The notes under the pieces were generated by a model. The model was not told the origin of the DNA, searched no databases, and worked only from the letters and a program-made list of their open reading frames with translations. Position numbers and translations under genes: made by a program. Of a stretch of DNA of 64,000 nucleotides, positions 53,604 through 61,738 are shown piece by piece (within the stretch, counting starts at the first letter, position 1; every line of letters begins with the position of its first letter). The stretch spans positions 2,382,342 through 2,446,341 of the forward strand of contig CP066681.1 of NCBI GenBank assembly GCA_016432265.1. Reading direction: 5' to 3'. This DNA comes from Micavibrio aeruginosavorus (lineage in GTDB: Bacteria > Pseudomonadota > Alphaproteobacteria > Micavibrionales > Micavibrionaceae).

Positions 53604-55205
53604 TTAAGGATTTTTCCGCGCGCGATCCGTGACATCGGTAAAATCATACGGGGTTCGCCAGAGGGAGTACCATTGCCGGTTTTCCAATAATGGCAAATTC
53701 GCAGCGAAATATTTATTGGCGATCAACCGCATTGCGTTCAATGGGCTGATATCGGAGGTAAAACCGCGATAGTCGCCGTCACTGACATAAACGGCATTCA
53801 TGACGGCGAAAACCTCTGGCATGTCGGTATGGCGCGCATCGCTGAAATTGGTCAACAAACGGGAGCCATGATCGCCTTGTATCACGATTACGACCGGCCG
53901 GCCCGACCGGTTGGCCAGAACCTTGTCGACAAAGGACTCGATCAGCTTGTTTGCAGCGCTCACTTGCGCGGCGTAAGCCGCGCGGTAATAGTTCGTCCAG
54001 CCTCCTTCGTACAGATGGTCGTAGACGTTGTGCTTGCCGTCCTTGTAATAGAACTGGTCGCGATAGCTGTCGTTGGTGAAATTTCCTTCGCTATCGAAAA
54101 CGAAGGGGGGATGCGGCAGCAGAATATGGGCATAGACAAAACGCGGCCGCTCTCCGCCACTCCCGGCGGCCTGCTCCTCAAGGAAGCCATATTGCTCCTT
54201 GATAGCGTTGTAATGATCGCGGTGCTGGTTCAAAAACTGGCGCTCGCGACCAAAGGCCTGATCCAGCGCCGGATAGAGCGGAGAGCGGCTGATCAAAACC
54301 TGCAACGCCGAAAGCCGGAACGACGGCGCCCGTATATCGTTTTCGTGATCGTGGCCGATATCAAGATTGTATCCGGTCGATTGCATCTTTATGTCGTAGC
54401 CCTGCGCTTGCAGGAATTCGACCAGCCGCGGCCTTAAATAATGCCTGATCGCAGGGCCGCGATCCATAAACCGGGCGTGAGGCAGGATAATGTCGTCCTG
54501 AATATAATTCAGGCTTAGTGTCGAAGCGACGGATAGCATGGTCTGCGAATAATAGGCGCGGCTGTCTTCCGCGACATAGAACCCCTTCCCGCGCAACCGG
54601 TTGATGAAAGGGCCGTTGTCGTAATCGTACAGGCGTTTTAACGTCTGCGGCCCGGCATAGGCATCCTGCAACAGAAAATATATATCGGGCGCGGTCTTCA
54701 GGTCGGCGCGGGCGCCCTTCAGGATATCGGGACGCAGCGGGATGACCTTCAGGTCGTAAGTCGCCTTGACGACAACCAGCCCGGCTTGCACGGCATAGAT
54801 CACCATGAAGATGGTGACATAGAGCTTGATGGCCGGGATGAAGACGGCGCGCACCGGCCTGACAAAAAACAGCAGCGCCCCCCCTGTGAGAAAAAACGCC
54901 GTCCACGCCATCAGCGCCGCAGGCACATCCATTTGCAACAAGAATTTCTCATGCTGAAAAACGGCGAACGTGCCAAAGAGGGCAAGCGCCAGCGCCTTCT
55001 CCGTTCCCATCCGCGTCAGCGCCAGCAATCCGGCCAACACGGACTGCAACCCCATCACCGCCAGAAACGGGTATATGAACTCGCCCACGCTCCAGTACGT
55101 GCCCAGCCGCTCTTTGGTCGTATCAAGCGCCAGGCATCCCGCCATCACAATGAACGGCATCAGAAAGTCGACAGGCTTTATAGCGGCGGCGGGCCTGCTG
55201 TTCAT
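53604..55205 (-). CDS. sulfatase / LTA-synthase-like membrane enzyme (alkaline phosphatase superfamily)
   Basis: 533 residues. Five N-terminal membrane segments (residues about 10-150) precede a periplasmic hydrolase domain. A probable nucleophile Thr lies in YYSQTMLSVAST; metal ligands appear in VYAHILLPHPPFVFD and VIQGDHGSR and in an Asp-His pair (DARHTDMP). The plan fits phosphoglycerol- or phosphoethanolamine-transferases acting on surface glycans rather than Cys-dependent sulfatases. It lies five bases after the methyltransferase gene in one operon. Confidence 0.8.
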   Translation of the reverse strand: MNSRPAAAIKPVDFLMPFIVMAGCLALDTTKERLGTYWSVGEFIYPFLAVMGLQSVLAGLLALTRMGTEKALALALFGTFAVFQHEKFLLQMDVPAALMAWTAFFLTGGALLFFVRPVRAVFIPAIKLYVTIFMVIYAVQAGLVVVKATYDLKVIPLRPDILKGARADLKTAPDIYFLLQDAYAGPQTLKRLYDYDNGPFINRLRGKGFYVAEDSRAYYSQTMLSVASTLSLNYIQDDIILPHARFMDRGPAIRHYLRPRLVEFLQAQGYDIKMQSTGYNLDIGHDHENDIRAPSFRLSALQVLISRSPLYPALDQAFGRERQFLNQHRDHYNAIKEQYGFLEEQAAGSGGERPRFVYAHILLPHPPFVFDSEGNFTNDSYRDQFYYKDGKHNVYDHLYEGGWTNYYRAAYAAQVSAANKLIESFVDKVLANRSGRPVVIVIQGDHGSRLLTNFSDARHTDMPEVFAVMNAVYVSDGDYRGFTSDISPLNAMRLIANKYFAANLPLLENRQWYSLWRTPYDFTDVTDRARKNP

Positions 55206-55209
55206 GGCT

Positions 55210-56613
55210 TCAGGCGTGCCGTTTCATCAAGTACAGCGTGCGCCCGGTCGAGGATACCTTGCGGGATTGCAGGATCGCGAAATGCGCCTTCAGGGCGCTT
55301 TCAAAGTTCTCCTGCGTATACTCGTCGTAGATATCCTTGCGGCTTTTGAGCAGGCGCTGCGATTGCGGATCGTCCTTGGGCACGAATTCCACAACCAGAT
55401 GGCGGCTGATCGTCGCCAGATATTCAGCCAGCTGCGCAAAACGTATATTGCCGGACAGGCACAAGTGATGCACCAGCGCCAGCGCCAGTACCAGATCGGC
55501 CGGGCCGCGCGCGCTTAAAGAATCCCATTCCTGTCCCGCCCAGCCGTGAGACGTCGTCGGGTTCAGCAAATCCATCCAGAGATGAAGCGGCTTGTTGCGG
55601 TTGCAGGCGCGGCTCTGCCGTTCACCGGCCTCAACCGTCATCACGTCATATTCGAACGCGACAATGCTGGTATCGGGCTTGGCCTGAGCGGCGACCAGAC
55701 GGCTGAAATGACCGGTATTGGCGCCGAGATCCCAGACGTTATCCGGGCTGATGCGCATCATCGCCTCGCGGATAAACTCTTCCTTATCCTTGAACTCGCT
55801 CTGGTTATAGGTGTGCGTATTTTCATAGGCAGTCCAGACAGTTTCCTTGCGCACCAATTCAAGTCCGGCGGCCATGCCGCGCAACTGGTCGATCAACCCG
55901 TAAGCGGCGGCTTTCGAGATCGGGCGCTGCTGCGCCTTGACGGCAGAAACGTCGAAATCCTTGAGCGTATATTTCCCGTGCATGACGATATGCATGAAAA
56001 CAGCCGGATTCACCTTGGCCGAAAGCGGCAACAGGCGGCTCGCCAGATCAAGCGGTACGCCGTCAAGGTAGTGCGCAAAGAGAGGCAGCAAACGTGCGTC
56101 GGTGCGCGCCATCAGCAAGAGCGGCGCCAGAAAATGCTGGCAGAACTGGCGGTAAGCGCCCCAGGCGTGGAATTCTTTCTGCACGCGGAACGATCCGGTA
56201 TCGATCAACAGCCAGCGCCCCTGATGAAACTGGATGTTGAAAGCGGTCGCGTCCTGCAGCGTCATGCCATGATCGAGGCAAAGCTTCTGAATATCGAGTG
56301 TCGCCAGCGCCGCCGCCTTTAGCGCCGAGAAACTCCATTCGAACGGATAGGAGATGAACGCCACGCGCTGCGGCGAGATCACGACATCGCCTTCGTTTTC
56401 GCGCAAATGCGGGAAGGCGTCACTGACATCCTCATGCGGAATCAGCAGCCCCTTCTCGGTCAGCGCACGATAAAGGCCGCTGTCCATCAAATGCCGATAA
56501 TCGGCGACGGATTCGCGGCGGATCAGGCGGAAAATCCGCCCGCCCTCGCTGAACACCTGACTGCCCGGATCGCGGAAGGACGATTTAATCTTTTGCAGGG
56601 TGCTGGCTGTCAT
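55210..56613 (-). CDS. SAM-dependent methyltransferase fused to a kinase-like N-terminal domain
   Basis: 467 residues. The C-terminal half is a class I methyltransferase with the SAM loop VWDLGANTGHFSRLVA, acidic end of strand 2 in IVAFEYD and ALVHHL. The N-terminal half contains MTLQDATAFNIQF and, 10 residues on, LLIDTGSF, which look like the D-x4-N catalytic loop and DxG motif of protein-kinase-like folds. The group includes proteins annotated as nodulation NoeA-like. AGGGG lies eight bases before the ATG at 56613. Probably modifies a surface glycan with its sulfatase-like neighbour; inference from context. Confidence 0.78.
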   Translation of the reverse strand: MTASTLQKIKSSFRDPGSQVFSEGGRIFRLIRRESVADYRHLMDSGLYRALTEKGLLIPHEDVSDAFPHLRENEGDVVISPQRVAFISYPFEWSFSALKAAALATLDIQKLCLDHGMTLQDATAFNIQFHQGRWLLIDTGSFRVQKEFHAWGAYRQFCQHFLAPLLLMARTDARLLPLFAHYLDGVPLDLASRLLPLSAKVNPAVFMHIVMHGKYTLKDFDVSAVKAQQRPISKAAAYGLIDQLRGMAAGLELVRKETVWTAYENTHTYNQSEFKDKEEFIREAMMRISPDNVWDLGANTGHFSRLVAAQAKPDTSIVAFEYDVMTVEAGERQSRACNRNKPLHLWMDLLNPTTSHGWAGQEWDSLSARGPADLVLALALVHHLCLSGNIRFAQLAEYLATISRHLVVEFVPKDDPQSQRLLKSRKDIYDEYTQENFESALKAHFAILQSRKVSSTGRTLYLMKRHA

Positions 56614-56851
56614 GGGATTGCCCCTCTGCTGCCTCATTCTCAATCACCGGCATGCCCAGCAAGCGGCGCACCTTTTTCACAATCGCCCGCCAATAGAGCT
56701 TGATCGTGAACGAAGCCCCGACGATGCCGCCGACGATCATCTGGAAGATCATGCTGCCCGTGCCCATATCGATATAGGCATGAGCGGAGCCGACCAGCAT
56801 CAGGTTTAAAAGCGCGGCGGCAAGCAGCGGACGATAAAAAAAGCGTTTCAT
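56585..56851 (-). CDS. small membrane protein, first gene of the glycan-type trio
   Basis: 88 residues. A signal or anchor segment (LLAAALLNLMLVGSAHA) is followed by YIDMGTGSMIFQMIVGG and a second membrane stretch, then a basic cytosolic part (WRAIVKKVRRLL) and an acidic tail. The YIDxGTGS block recurs in small proteins beside polysaccharide methyltransferases in alphaproteobacteria. The 3' end overlaps the methyltransferase start by 29 bases. Function unknown, envelope-linked. Confidence 0.7.
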   Translation of the reverse strand: MKRFFYRPLLAAALLNLMLVGSAHAYIDMGTGSMIFQMIVGGIVGASFTIKLYWRAIVKKVRRLLGMPVIENEAAEGQSHDSQHPAKD

Positions 56852-56978
56852 GGGCTTATAAATTCCTTTTGGCTAATCAGGCGATAAAACTACCACGCGC
56901 CCTTAAGGGCCACAAGCCATAAGGCAGGAGTGGCCACCGGAGACATCCCTCGTCCTTCGCGAGATGCGCCTCCCTTGC

Positions 56979-57012
56979 CAAAAAACAGCCCCGCCGGTAA
57001 CGGCGGGGCTGT
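56979..57012 (-). terminator. strong rho-independent terminator of the alpha ribosomal operon
   Basis: Minus-strand stem of 12 bp (ACAGCCCCGCCG with CGGCGGGGCTGT, arms 56985-56996 and 57001-57012) with a four-base loop, followed by a T run (A run 56979-56985 on the plus strand). It lies 28 bases after the rplQ stop. Confidence 0.9.
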
Positions 57013-57039
57013 CACTATTCGTAATCGCGCGGCTAAATC

Positions 57040-57621
57040 TTACTTGCCGCGTTGCGAGGCCTTGCGCACGGTCGTCTTGGCGCCCGAGGCGCCGGCCTCT
57101 TTCTTGGCCTTGCTGGTTTCGCCTTTTTCGATCTTGGTTTTGGCTTTTTTCTCAGCCTTCTCCGCTTTGGCGGCTTCCTGCGCGGCTTTGTATTCGGCTT
57201 CGTCAGCGAACTGTGTCGGGCCGCTATCCTTGCCTTTAGCCGTGACGTCGCGATCGACGAATTCGATTACCGCGATCGGGGCGGCATCGCCATAACGGAA
57301 GCCGGCCTTCAAAACACGGATATAACCGCCGTTGCGATCCTTGTAACGATCGGCCAGAACGTCGAACAGCTTGGCGGCCTGTTCCTTGTCGCGCATGATC
57401 GAAATGGCGCGGCGGCGATTGGCCAGAGCGGTTTTCGGGTCGGCCTTCGCTTTTTTACCCAGCGTGACCAGTTTCTCCACAATCGGCTTCAGCTCTTTGG
57501 CTTTGGGCAGCGTGGTGATGATCTGCTCGTGCTTGATCAGGGCAGCCGCCATGTTTGCAAACATCGCCTGACGATGCGGTGTTGTGCGGTTGAGTTTACG
57601 TTGTTTAATACCGTGATTCAT
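57040..57621 (-). CDS. rplQ: 50S ribosomal protein L17 with long basic C-terminal extension
   Basis: 193 residues. The first 120 form bL17 ([56 protein letters not shown]). The remaining 70 are an Ala/Lys/Glu-rich tail ([19 protein letters not shown]) ending SQRGK, as seen in several alphaproteobacteria. GGAAG precedes the ATG. It closes the alpha operon, but an extra gene and 102 bases separate it from rpoA. Confidence 0.96.
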   Translation of the reverse strand: MNHGIKQRKLNRTTPHRQAMFANMAAALIKHEQIITTLPKAKELKPIVEKLVTLGKKAKADPKTALANRRRAISIMRDKEQAAKLFDVLADRYKDRNGGYIRVLKAGFRYGDAAPIAVIEFVDRDVTAKGKDSGPTQFADEAEYKAAQEAAKAEKAEKKAKTKIEKGETSKAKKEAGASGAKTTVRKASQRGK

Positions 57622-57723
57622 CGCGGTCTTCCTTTCATAAAAGCGGCCTTCCGTAGAAGAACCATTGTGTTACCCGTGCTCATCATCACCTGATTAAGAC
57701 CGGGGCAGGACACCTTGTCCCTT

Positions 57724-58008
57724 TTATTGAGGGCTTGGATAAAGCTTTTCAAGCCTCACAACATATTCATCAGCCGTAGGCCTAGGCTTATCGGCATCAG
57801 CTATTTCTTCAATGCTACGGATGCCAACCAGACATCCATGCATGTGAACCAGCTCTGGGTATTCAGCCAGCACTAACAGGACATTTCTTTTTGTCCCCGG
57901 CTGGCCGGCTACTTTCAGGTTTGGACTAATGATTTGGTCAGCAACAGGGCTTTCTGCAGCACGCAGAAATCCCTGTTTCAATTTTACCAAATCAGCTTCA
58001 GCGAACAT
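57724..58008 (-). CDS. unknown small protein inserted between rpoA and rplQ
   Basis: 94 residues, soluble, with an N-terminal helix (ADLVKLKQGFLRAAESP) and a beta-rich middle (KRNVLLVLAEYPELVHMHGCLVG). No family recognised. The ATG shares one base with the rpoA stop (TAATG), so it is translated by coupling. GC is about 48 percent in a hand-counted line, lower than the flanks. rpoA and rplQ are normally adjacent, so this is an insertion into a conserved junction. Confidence 0.65.
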   Translation of the reverse strand: MFAEADLVKLKQGFLRAAESPVADQIISPNLKVAGQPGTKRNVLLVLAEYPELVHMHGCLVGIRSIEEIADADKPRPTADEYVVRLEKLYPSPQ

Positions 58009-59021
58009 TAGAACGGCTCGTCAACTTTCTTGGCGAGGTCTTCAATGTTCTCCGGCGGCCAGCCTTCGATCTGCATACCCAGATGCAGACCCATGGTCGC
58101 CAGCACTTCCTTGATCTCGTTGAGCGATTTGCGGCCGAAGTTCGGCGTGCGCAGCATGTCACTTTCTGATTTTTGAACCAGATCGCCGATATAAACGATG
58201 TTGTCGTTCTTGAGGCAGTTCGCGGAACGAACGGAAAGCTCCAGTTCGTCGACTTTGCGCAGCAGGTTGCGGTTGAACGGCAGCTCGCTGCGCTCTTCTT
58301 TCGCTTCGGCGGCTTTGGGCTCTTCGAAGTTGATGAAGACTTGCAACTGGTCTTGCAGGATGCGGGCGGCGTAGGCAACAGCGTCTTCCGGCGCGATCAC
58401 GCCGTTCGTTTCAACATGCAGCGTCAGCTTGTCGTAATCCGTGATCTGACCCACGCGGGTATCTTCCACTTCATAGGACACTTTACGCACCGGCGAGAAA
58501 ACGGAATCGACCGGGATCAGGCCCACAGGCGCTTCCTCAGGGCGGTTTTGCGCCGCCGGACGGTAGCCTTTGCCCGTGTTCACAGTCATTTCCATGTTCA
58601 GTTTCGCGCCTTTATCAAGCGTGCAGATGACGAGATCCGGATTCATGATCTCGATATCGGCACCGGCTTCGATCATGCCAGCAGTCACTTCACATGGGCC
58701 TTCGGCGTGCAGGCGCATTTTCTTCGGCCCTTCGACGTGCATGCGCACGGCAATCGCCTTGATATTGAGAACGATGTCAGTGACGTCTTCACGCACGCCC
58801 TCGATGCTCGAGAACTCATGCAAAACGCCGTCGATCTGAACGGCCGTCACGGCGGCTCCCTGCAACGAAGAGAGCAGGATGCGGCGGATGGCGTTGCCCA
58901 GCGTCAGGCCGAAACCGCGCTCAAGCGGCTCGACCACGACCTTACCGGAGCGGGAGTCCTTGCTGTGACCCACGTCAACTTTGTTCGGCTTAATCAATTC
59001 CTGCCAGTTTTTCTGTATCAA
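58008..59021 (-). CDS. rpoA: RNA polymerase alpha subunit
   Basis: 337 residues. The N-terminal dimerisation domain has [26 protein letters not shown] (as [20 protein letters not shown]) and [15 protein letters not shown]; the C-terminal DNA-binding domain has [26 protein letters not shown] and [13 protein letters not shown]. Usual length. Co-transcribed with rpsK upstream. Confidence 0.98.
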   Translation of the reverse strand: MIQKNWQELIKPNKVDVGHSKDSRSGKVVVEPLERGFGLTLGNAIRRILLSSLQGAAVTAVQIDGVLHEFSSIEGVREDVTDIVLNIKAIAVRMHVEGPKKMRLHAEGPCEVTAGMIEAGADIEIMNPDLVICTLDKGAKLNMEMTVNTGKGYRPAAQNRPEEAPVGLIPVDSVFSPVRKVSYEVEDTRVGQITDYDKLTLHVETNGVIAPEDAVAYAARILQDQLQVFINFEEPKAAEAKEERSELPFNRNLLRKVDELELSVRSANCLKNDNIVYIGDLVQKSESDMLRTPNFGRKSLNEIKEVLATMGLHLGMQIEGWPPENIEDLAKKVDEPF

Positions 59022-59076
59022 GGTATGACCCCTTTGCTGATGTCAAAAATAAAAGAACGAATAAGTATCCCGCTTC

Positions 59077-59475
<399 letters not shown>

Positions 59476-59505
59476 GATTCAAAATTCCTTATATCTTGGA
59501 GGAGA

Positions 59506-59886
59506 TTACTTCTTAACAATCTTCTTGCCCGCGACCGGTTTGGCCGGGCCTTTGCGGGTGCGCGCGTTGGTCTTGGTGCGCTGGCCGCGAACCGGCAGGT
59601 TCAAACGGTGGCGCAGACCGCGATAGGACTTCATGTCCATCAGGCGCTTGATGTTAAGGGATATCTCGCGGCGCAAGTCACCCTCGATCATGTACTTGCC
59701 GGATTCGATTTCGCGGCGAATAGCATTCAGCTCATCTTCCGTTACCGAATTCATGCGGCGGTCATGGGTGATGCCACAATCATCGGCGATACGTTTCGCG
59801 GATGTGCGGCCAATGCCGTGGATATAGGTCAGCGCAATAATGACGCGCTTGTTGTCAGGAACGTTAACACCAGCAATACGGGCCAC
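59506..59886 (-). CDS. rpsM: 30S ribosomal protein S13
   Basis: 126 residues from GTG at 59886 (GGAG eight bases upstream). Hallmarks are [54 protein letters not shown] as consecutive short blocks, and a Lys-rich end. A longer frame to 59943 lacks a ribosome binding site and the family N-terminus. First gene of the alpha operon as it now stands, downstream of a strong promoter. Confidence 0.97.
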   Translation of the reverse strand: MARIAGVNVPDNKRVIIALTYIHGIGRTSAKRIADDCGITHDRRMNSVTEDELNAIRREIESGKYMIEGDLRREISLNIKRLMDMKSYRGLRHRLNLPVRGQRTKTNARTRKGPAKPVAGKKIVKK

Positions 59887-60043
59887 GTTTTTACTCCTTC
59901 GTTTTCGTTTGATTTCCAACCGATCCGTAAAATTTCCTGCCATCTGCGTTTGCCATCCGCGTTAAGGGCTGGCAAAAATGACGAACAAAAAACGCCGGAT
60001 CGTATACCAAATGCGCCCTCGCCCATCCCATGCGGGATAGATG

Positions 60044-60075
60044 AAAAACGCCTGCTCCTTATAGGGAGACGGGCG
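60044..60075 (-). terminator. terminator-like hairpin overlapping the rpsM promoter start
   Basis: On the minus strand arms CGCC and GGCG, with inner CTCC and GGAG, close a CTATAA loop and are followed by TTTTT (A run 60044-60048). The -10 of the promoter lies immediately upstream, so its start point falls inside the 5' arm and its own transcript would lack the full stem. Confidence 0.55.
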
Positions 60076-60076
60076 G

Positions 60077-60104
60077 ATTATATGAATTTCTTAATGAGAG
60101 TCAA
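60077..60104 (-). promoter_or_regulatory. sigma70-type promoter of the rpsM-rpsK-rpoA unit
   Basis: TTGACT (-35, 60099-60104) and a perfect TATAAT (-10, 60077-60082) are 16 bases apart on the minus strand. They lie about 190 bases before the rpsM start, in the 350-base gap that also holds the hairpin at 60044-60075; I see no gene in the rest of the gap. Confidence 0.7.
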
Positions 60105-60238
60105 TCAAAATACCTGTGGATAAGTACGGTTTTGGTCATATATTATGTTAAAAACTTCTTATAGCCCCTTTACCTGCTCGCGCCGGTCATCATTAGATGA
60201 TCGGGCTTAATTAAAAAGACTGCCCAGAAGGAGGCATC

Positions 60239-60607
60239 ATGGTTTACCGCCCCGATCAGCCGCAAAACCGCCCGGCTCACGCTCCCGAGAGTTATTATAT
60301 CTGCGGCCAGATGCCGAAAGGCAAACGGCAGAAGGTTGGCGGTCTGACCACCATCTTCCATGAACCCGCCGCCTGCGAGGCCGCCACAGCAACCCTGCGC
60401 GCGGCGATAGAAGTCCTGCTCAAGCAGGAAGGCCGCAAGCCGAAATCGGTCATCATGGGCGATATCCCCGCGCTGGTCTATGTGGCGGTCAGGAAGTGCG
60501 ATACAGCGCTGCTCGAAAAAATAAAAGCATTGCCTGAAGTCAAATCCGTCAAGCCCATGGGCGTGATGTATCCGGCCCAGAGCCATAAGCCGGGCGGCCC
60601 GGTCTAG
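60239..60607 (+). CDS. unknown protein in the adk-rpsM insertion
   Basis: 122 residues, soluble and basic, without signal peptide. It contains GKRQKVGGLTTIFHEPAACEAATATLRAAIEVLL, read as short helices, and a VIMGDIPALVYVAVRKCDTALLEKIKALPEVKSV block that could be an alpha/beta fold. No family recognised. GGAGG precedes the ATG. It runs opposite to the ribosomal operon, and a terminator overlaps its stop codon. Confidence 0.7.
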   Translation: MVYRPDQPQNRPAHAPESYYICGQMPKGKRQKVGGLTTIFHEPAACEAATATLRAAIEVLLKQEGRKPKSVIMGDIPALVYVAVRKCDTALLEKIKALPEVKSVKPMGVMYPAQSHKPGGPV

Positions 60608-60627
60608 ACGCCGGGCCACTTTTCTTT
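60596..60627 (+). terminator. rho-independent terminator overlapping the stop of the 122-residue gene
   Basis: Stem GGCCCGG (60596-60602) with CCGGGCC (60611-60617), loop TCTAGACG containing the TAG stop codon, followed by ACTTTTCTTT. Confidence 0.85.
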
Positions 60628-60631
60628 CCGC

Positions 60632-60660
60632 TTGACAAATTAGGATTAAAATCCTAATAT
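60632..60660 (+). promoter_or_regulatory. consensus promoter with operator-like dyad in the spacer, leaderless start
   Basis: TTGACA (60632-60637) and TAATAT (60655-60660) are 17 bases apart. A perfect inverted repeat ATTAGGAT-TAAA-ATCCTAAT (60639-60658) fills the spacer and part of the -10. The ATG of the next gene is at 60667, seven bases after the -10, so transcription should begin at or next to the start codon. No ribosome binding site is present. Confidence 0.75.
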
Positions 60661-60666
60661 GGATAT

Positions 60667-60900
60667 ATGAGCGATCCTGATAGCCCCCAGACCCCACCCC
60701 CCGCCACCGAGAGCATTGAAGCCCTGCTGCTGCTACAAACCTGCACGCTCGATGGCATCTTTCACCGTTTTCTCGAACACATGGAAATCAACAGATACAG
60801 CGAAGACCGTATACATGTGGCGCTCCGGGCGCAGGCGCAATGCCAGGCCACCGCGCGCACCCTTAAATCATGGCGACGACAGGCTGAAGAAAAGCCATGA
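60667..60900 (+). CDS. small protein, first gene of a two-gene cassette with leaderless start
   Basis: 77 residues, helical (SIEALLLLQTCTLDGIFHRFLEHM; VALRAQAQCQATARTLKSW) with a Pro-rich N-terminus. It resembles small uncharacterised proteins that precede the TGPRTPEGKA-type gene in other proteobacteria. Its stop overlaps the next ATG by four bases (ATGA). Transcription appears to start at its ATG. Possible autoregulator through the upstream dyad, but no helix-turn-helix is evident. Confidence 0.7.
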   Translation: MSDPDSPQTPPPATESIEALLLLQTCTLDGIFHRFLEHMEINRYSEDRIHVALRAQAQCQATARTLKSWRRQAEEKP

Positions 60901-61244
60901 GCCCTGCCGCCTCCACCCCGCGCACCACCATCCACATCCACAAGCCATGGCTGAAATCCACCGGCCCGCGCACGCCGGAAGGCAAGGCGGTTTCGCGCAT
61001 GAACGCCTTGAAACACGGCAACCGTTCCGCCGCCATCATCAACGAACGCCGGGCGATCAAACATTATTTGCGCCTGCAAAAAGAATTCCTGAAACAAGTG
61101 CGCCTGATCCTGCGTCTGCATCGCGCGGGCGTCATCAAAAATTTAAACGTTGCGGCGCCTTGCAGGATTTTCGCCAGTTCGGCCTCGACTGCGTCAATCG
61201 CCGCCATGCCATCAACCGATTGCAGCATCTCCTTGCCCTTGTAG
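60897..61244 (+). CDS. TGPRTPEGKA-motif protein, second gene of the cassette, 3' end running into adk
   Basis: 115 residues. The core KSTGPRTPEGKAVSRMNALK-HG belongs to a widespread uncharacterised family with the pattern TGPRTPEGKxxSxxNALKHG, followed by a helical stretch (ERRAIKHYLRLQKEFLKQVRLIL). The last 40 or so residues are antisense to adk and look unlike the family, so the natural end was probably lost at the insertion junction. Overlaps the convergent adk by about 180 bases. Basic and possibly nucleic-acid binding (inference). Confidence 0.65.
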   Translation: MSPAASTPRTTIHIHKPWLKSTGPRTPEGKAVSRMNALKHGNRSAAIINERRAIKHYLRLQKEFLKQVRLILRLHRAGVIKNLNVAAPCRIFASSASTASIAAMPSTDCSISLPL

Positions 61245-61738
61245 TACGGGATGATGGGAGCGGTTTGTTCGCGGAAGACCTGCAACCGTTTGCGCAGCGT
61301 CTCTTCGTTGTCGTCGGCGCGCACCGGTTCGCCGCGCGCCTTGGTTTCGGCGATGCGCGTATTCAGGCGGCTAACCAGCACTTCCTCGTCGACCTTGAGC
61401 TCGATGACGGCGGACAGCGGATGGCCTTTTTCCGCCAGCATTTTATCAAGCGCCTCGGCTTGCGCGACCGTGCGCGGGAACCCGTCGAAGATCACACCGC
61501 TCCTGCAATCGGGTTGTTCAATGCGGCTTGCGATCATTTCGATCATGATCTCATCCGTGACCAACGATCCGGAATCGACAATCGCCTTTACCTTGACCCC
61601 CAGCGGCGTACCCGCTGCCATCTCGGCACGCAGCATGTCGCCGGTCGATAGTTGCTTCAGGCCGTATTTATCCTCAAGGCGCTTGGCTTGCGTACCCTTG
61701 CCGGCACCGGGGGGGCCCAGAAGAATAAGGTTGATCAT
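61064..61738 (-). CDS. adk: adenylate kinase, canonical copy with aberrant C-terminal tail
   Basis: 224 residues. P-loop GPPGAGKGTQAK, AMP-site STGDMLRAE, DGFPRT and a short lid without zinc Cys. It interconverts AMP, ADP and ATP. The first 190 residues are normal. After KILQGA the frame continues for some 30 residues into a Cys/Arg-rich tail (ARCRRRIRRTCFRNSFCRRK) antisense to the inserted TGPRTPEGKA gene, which suggests loss of the original stop codon at the insertion junction. ATG overlaps the upstream paralogue (ATGA). Confidence 0.92.
   Translation of the reverse strand: MINLILLGPPGAGKGTQAKRLEDKYGLKQLSTGDMLRAEMAAGTPLGVKVKAIVDSGSLVTDEIMIEMIASRIEQPDCRSGVIFDGFPRTVAQAEALDKMLAEKGHPLSAVIELKVDEEVLVSRLNTRIAETKARGEPVRADDNEETLRKRLQVFREQTAPIIPYYKGKEMLQSVDGMAAIDAVEAELAKILQGAATFKFLMTPARCRRRIRRTCFRNSFCRRK

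Noticed and set aside
59944..60043. Second TATACG-type -10 and T-rich stretches in the rpsM leader
   Set aside because: No matching -35 at proper distance; the TTGACT/TATAAT pair further upstream is much better.
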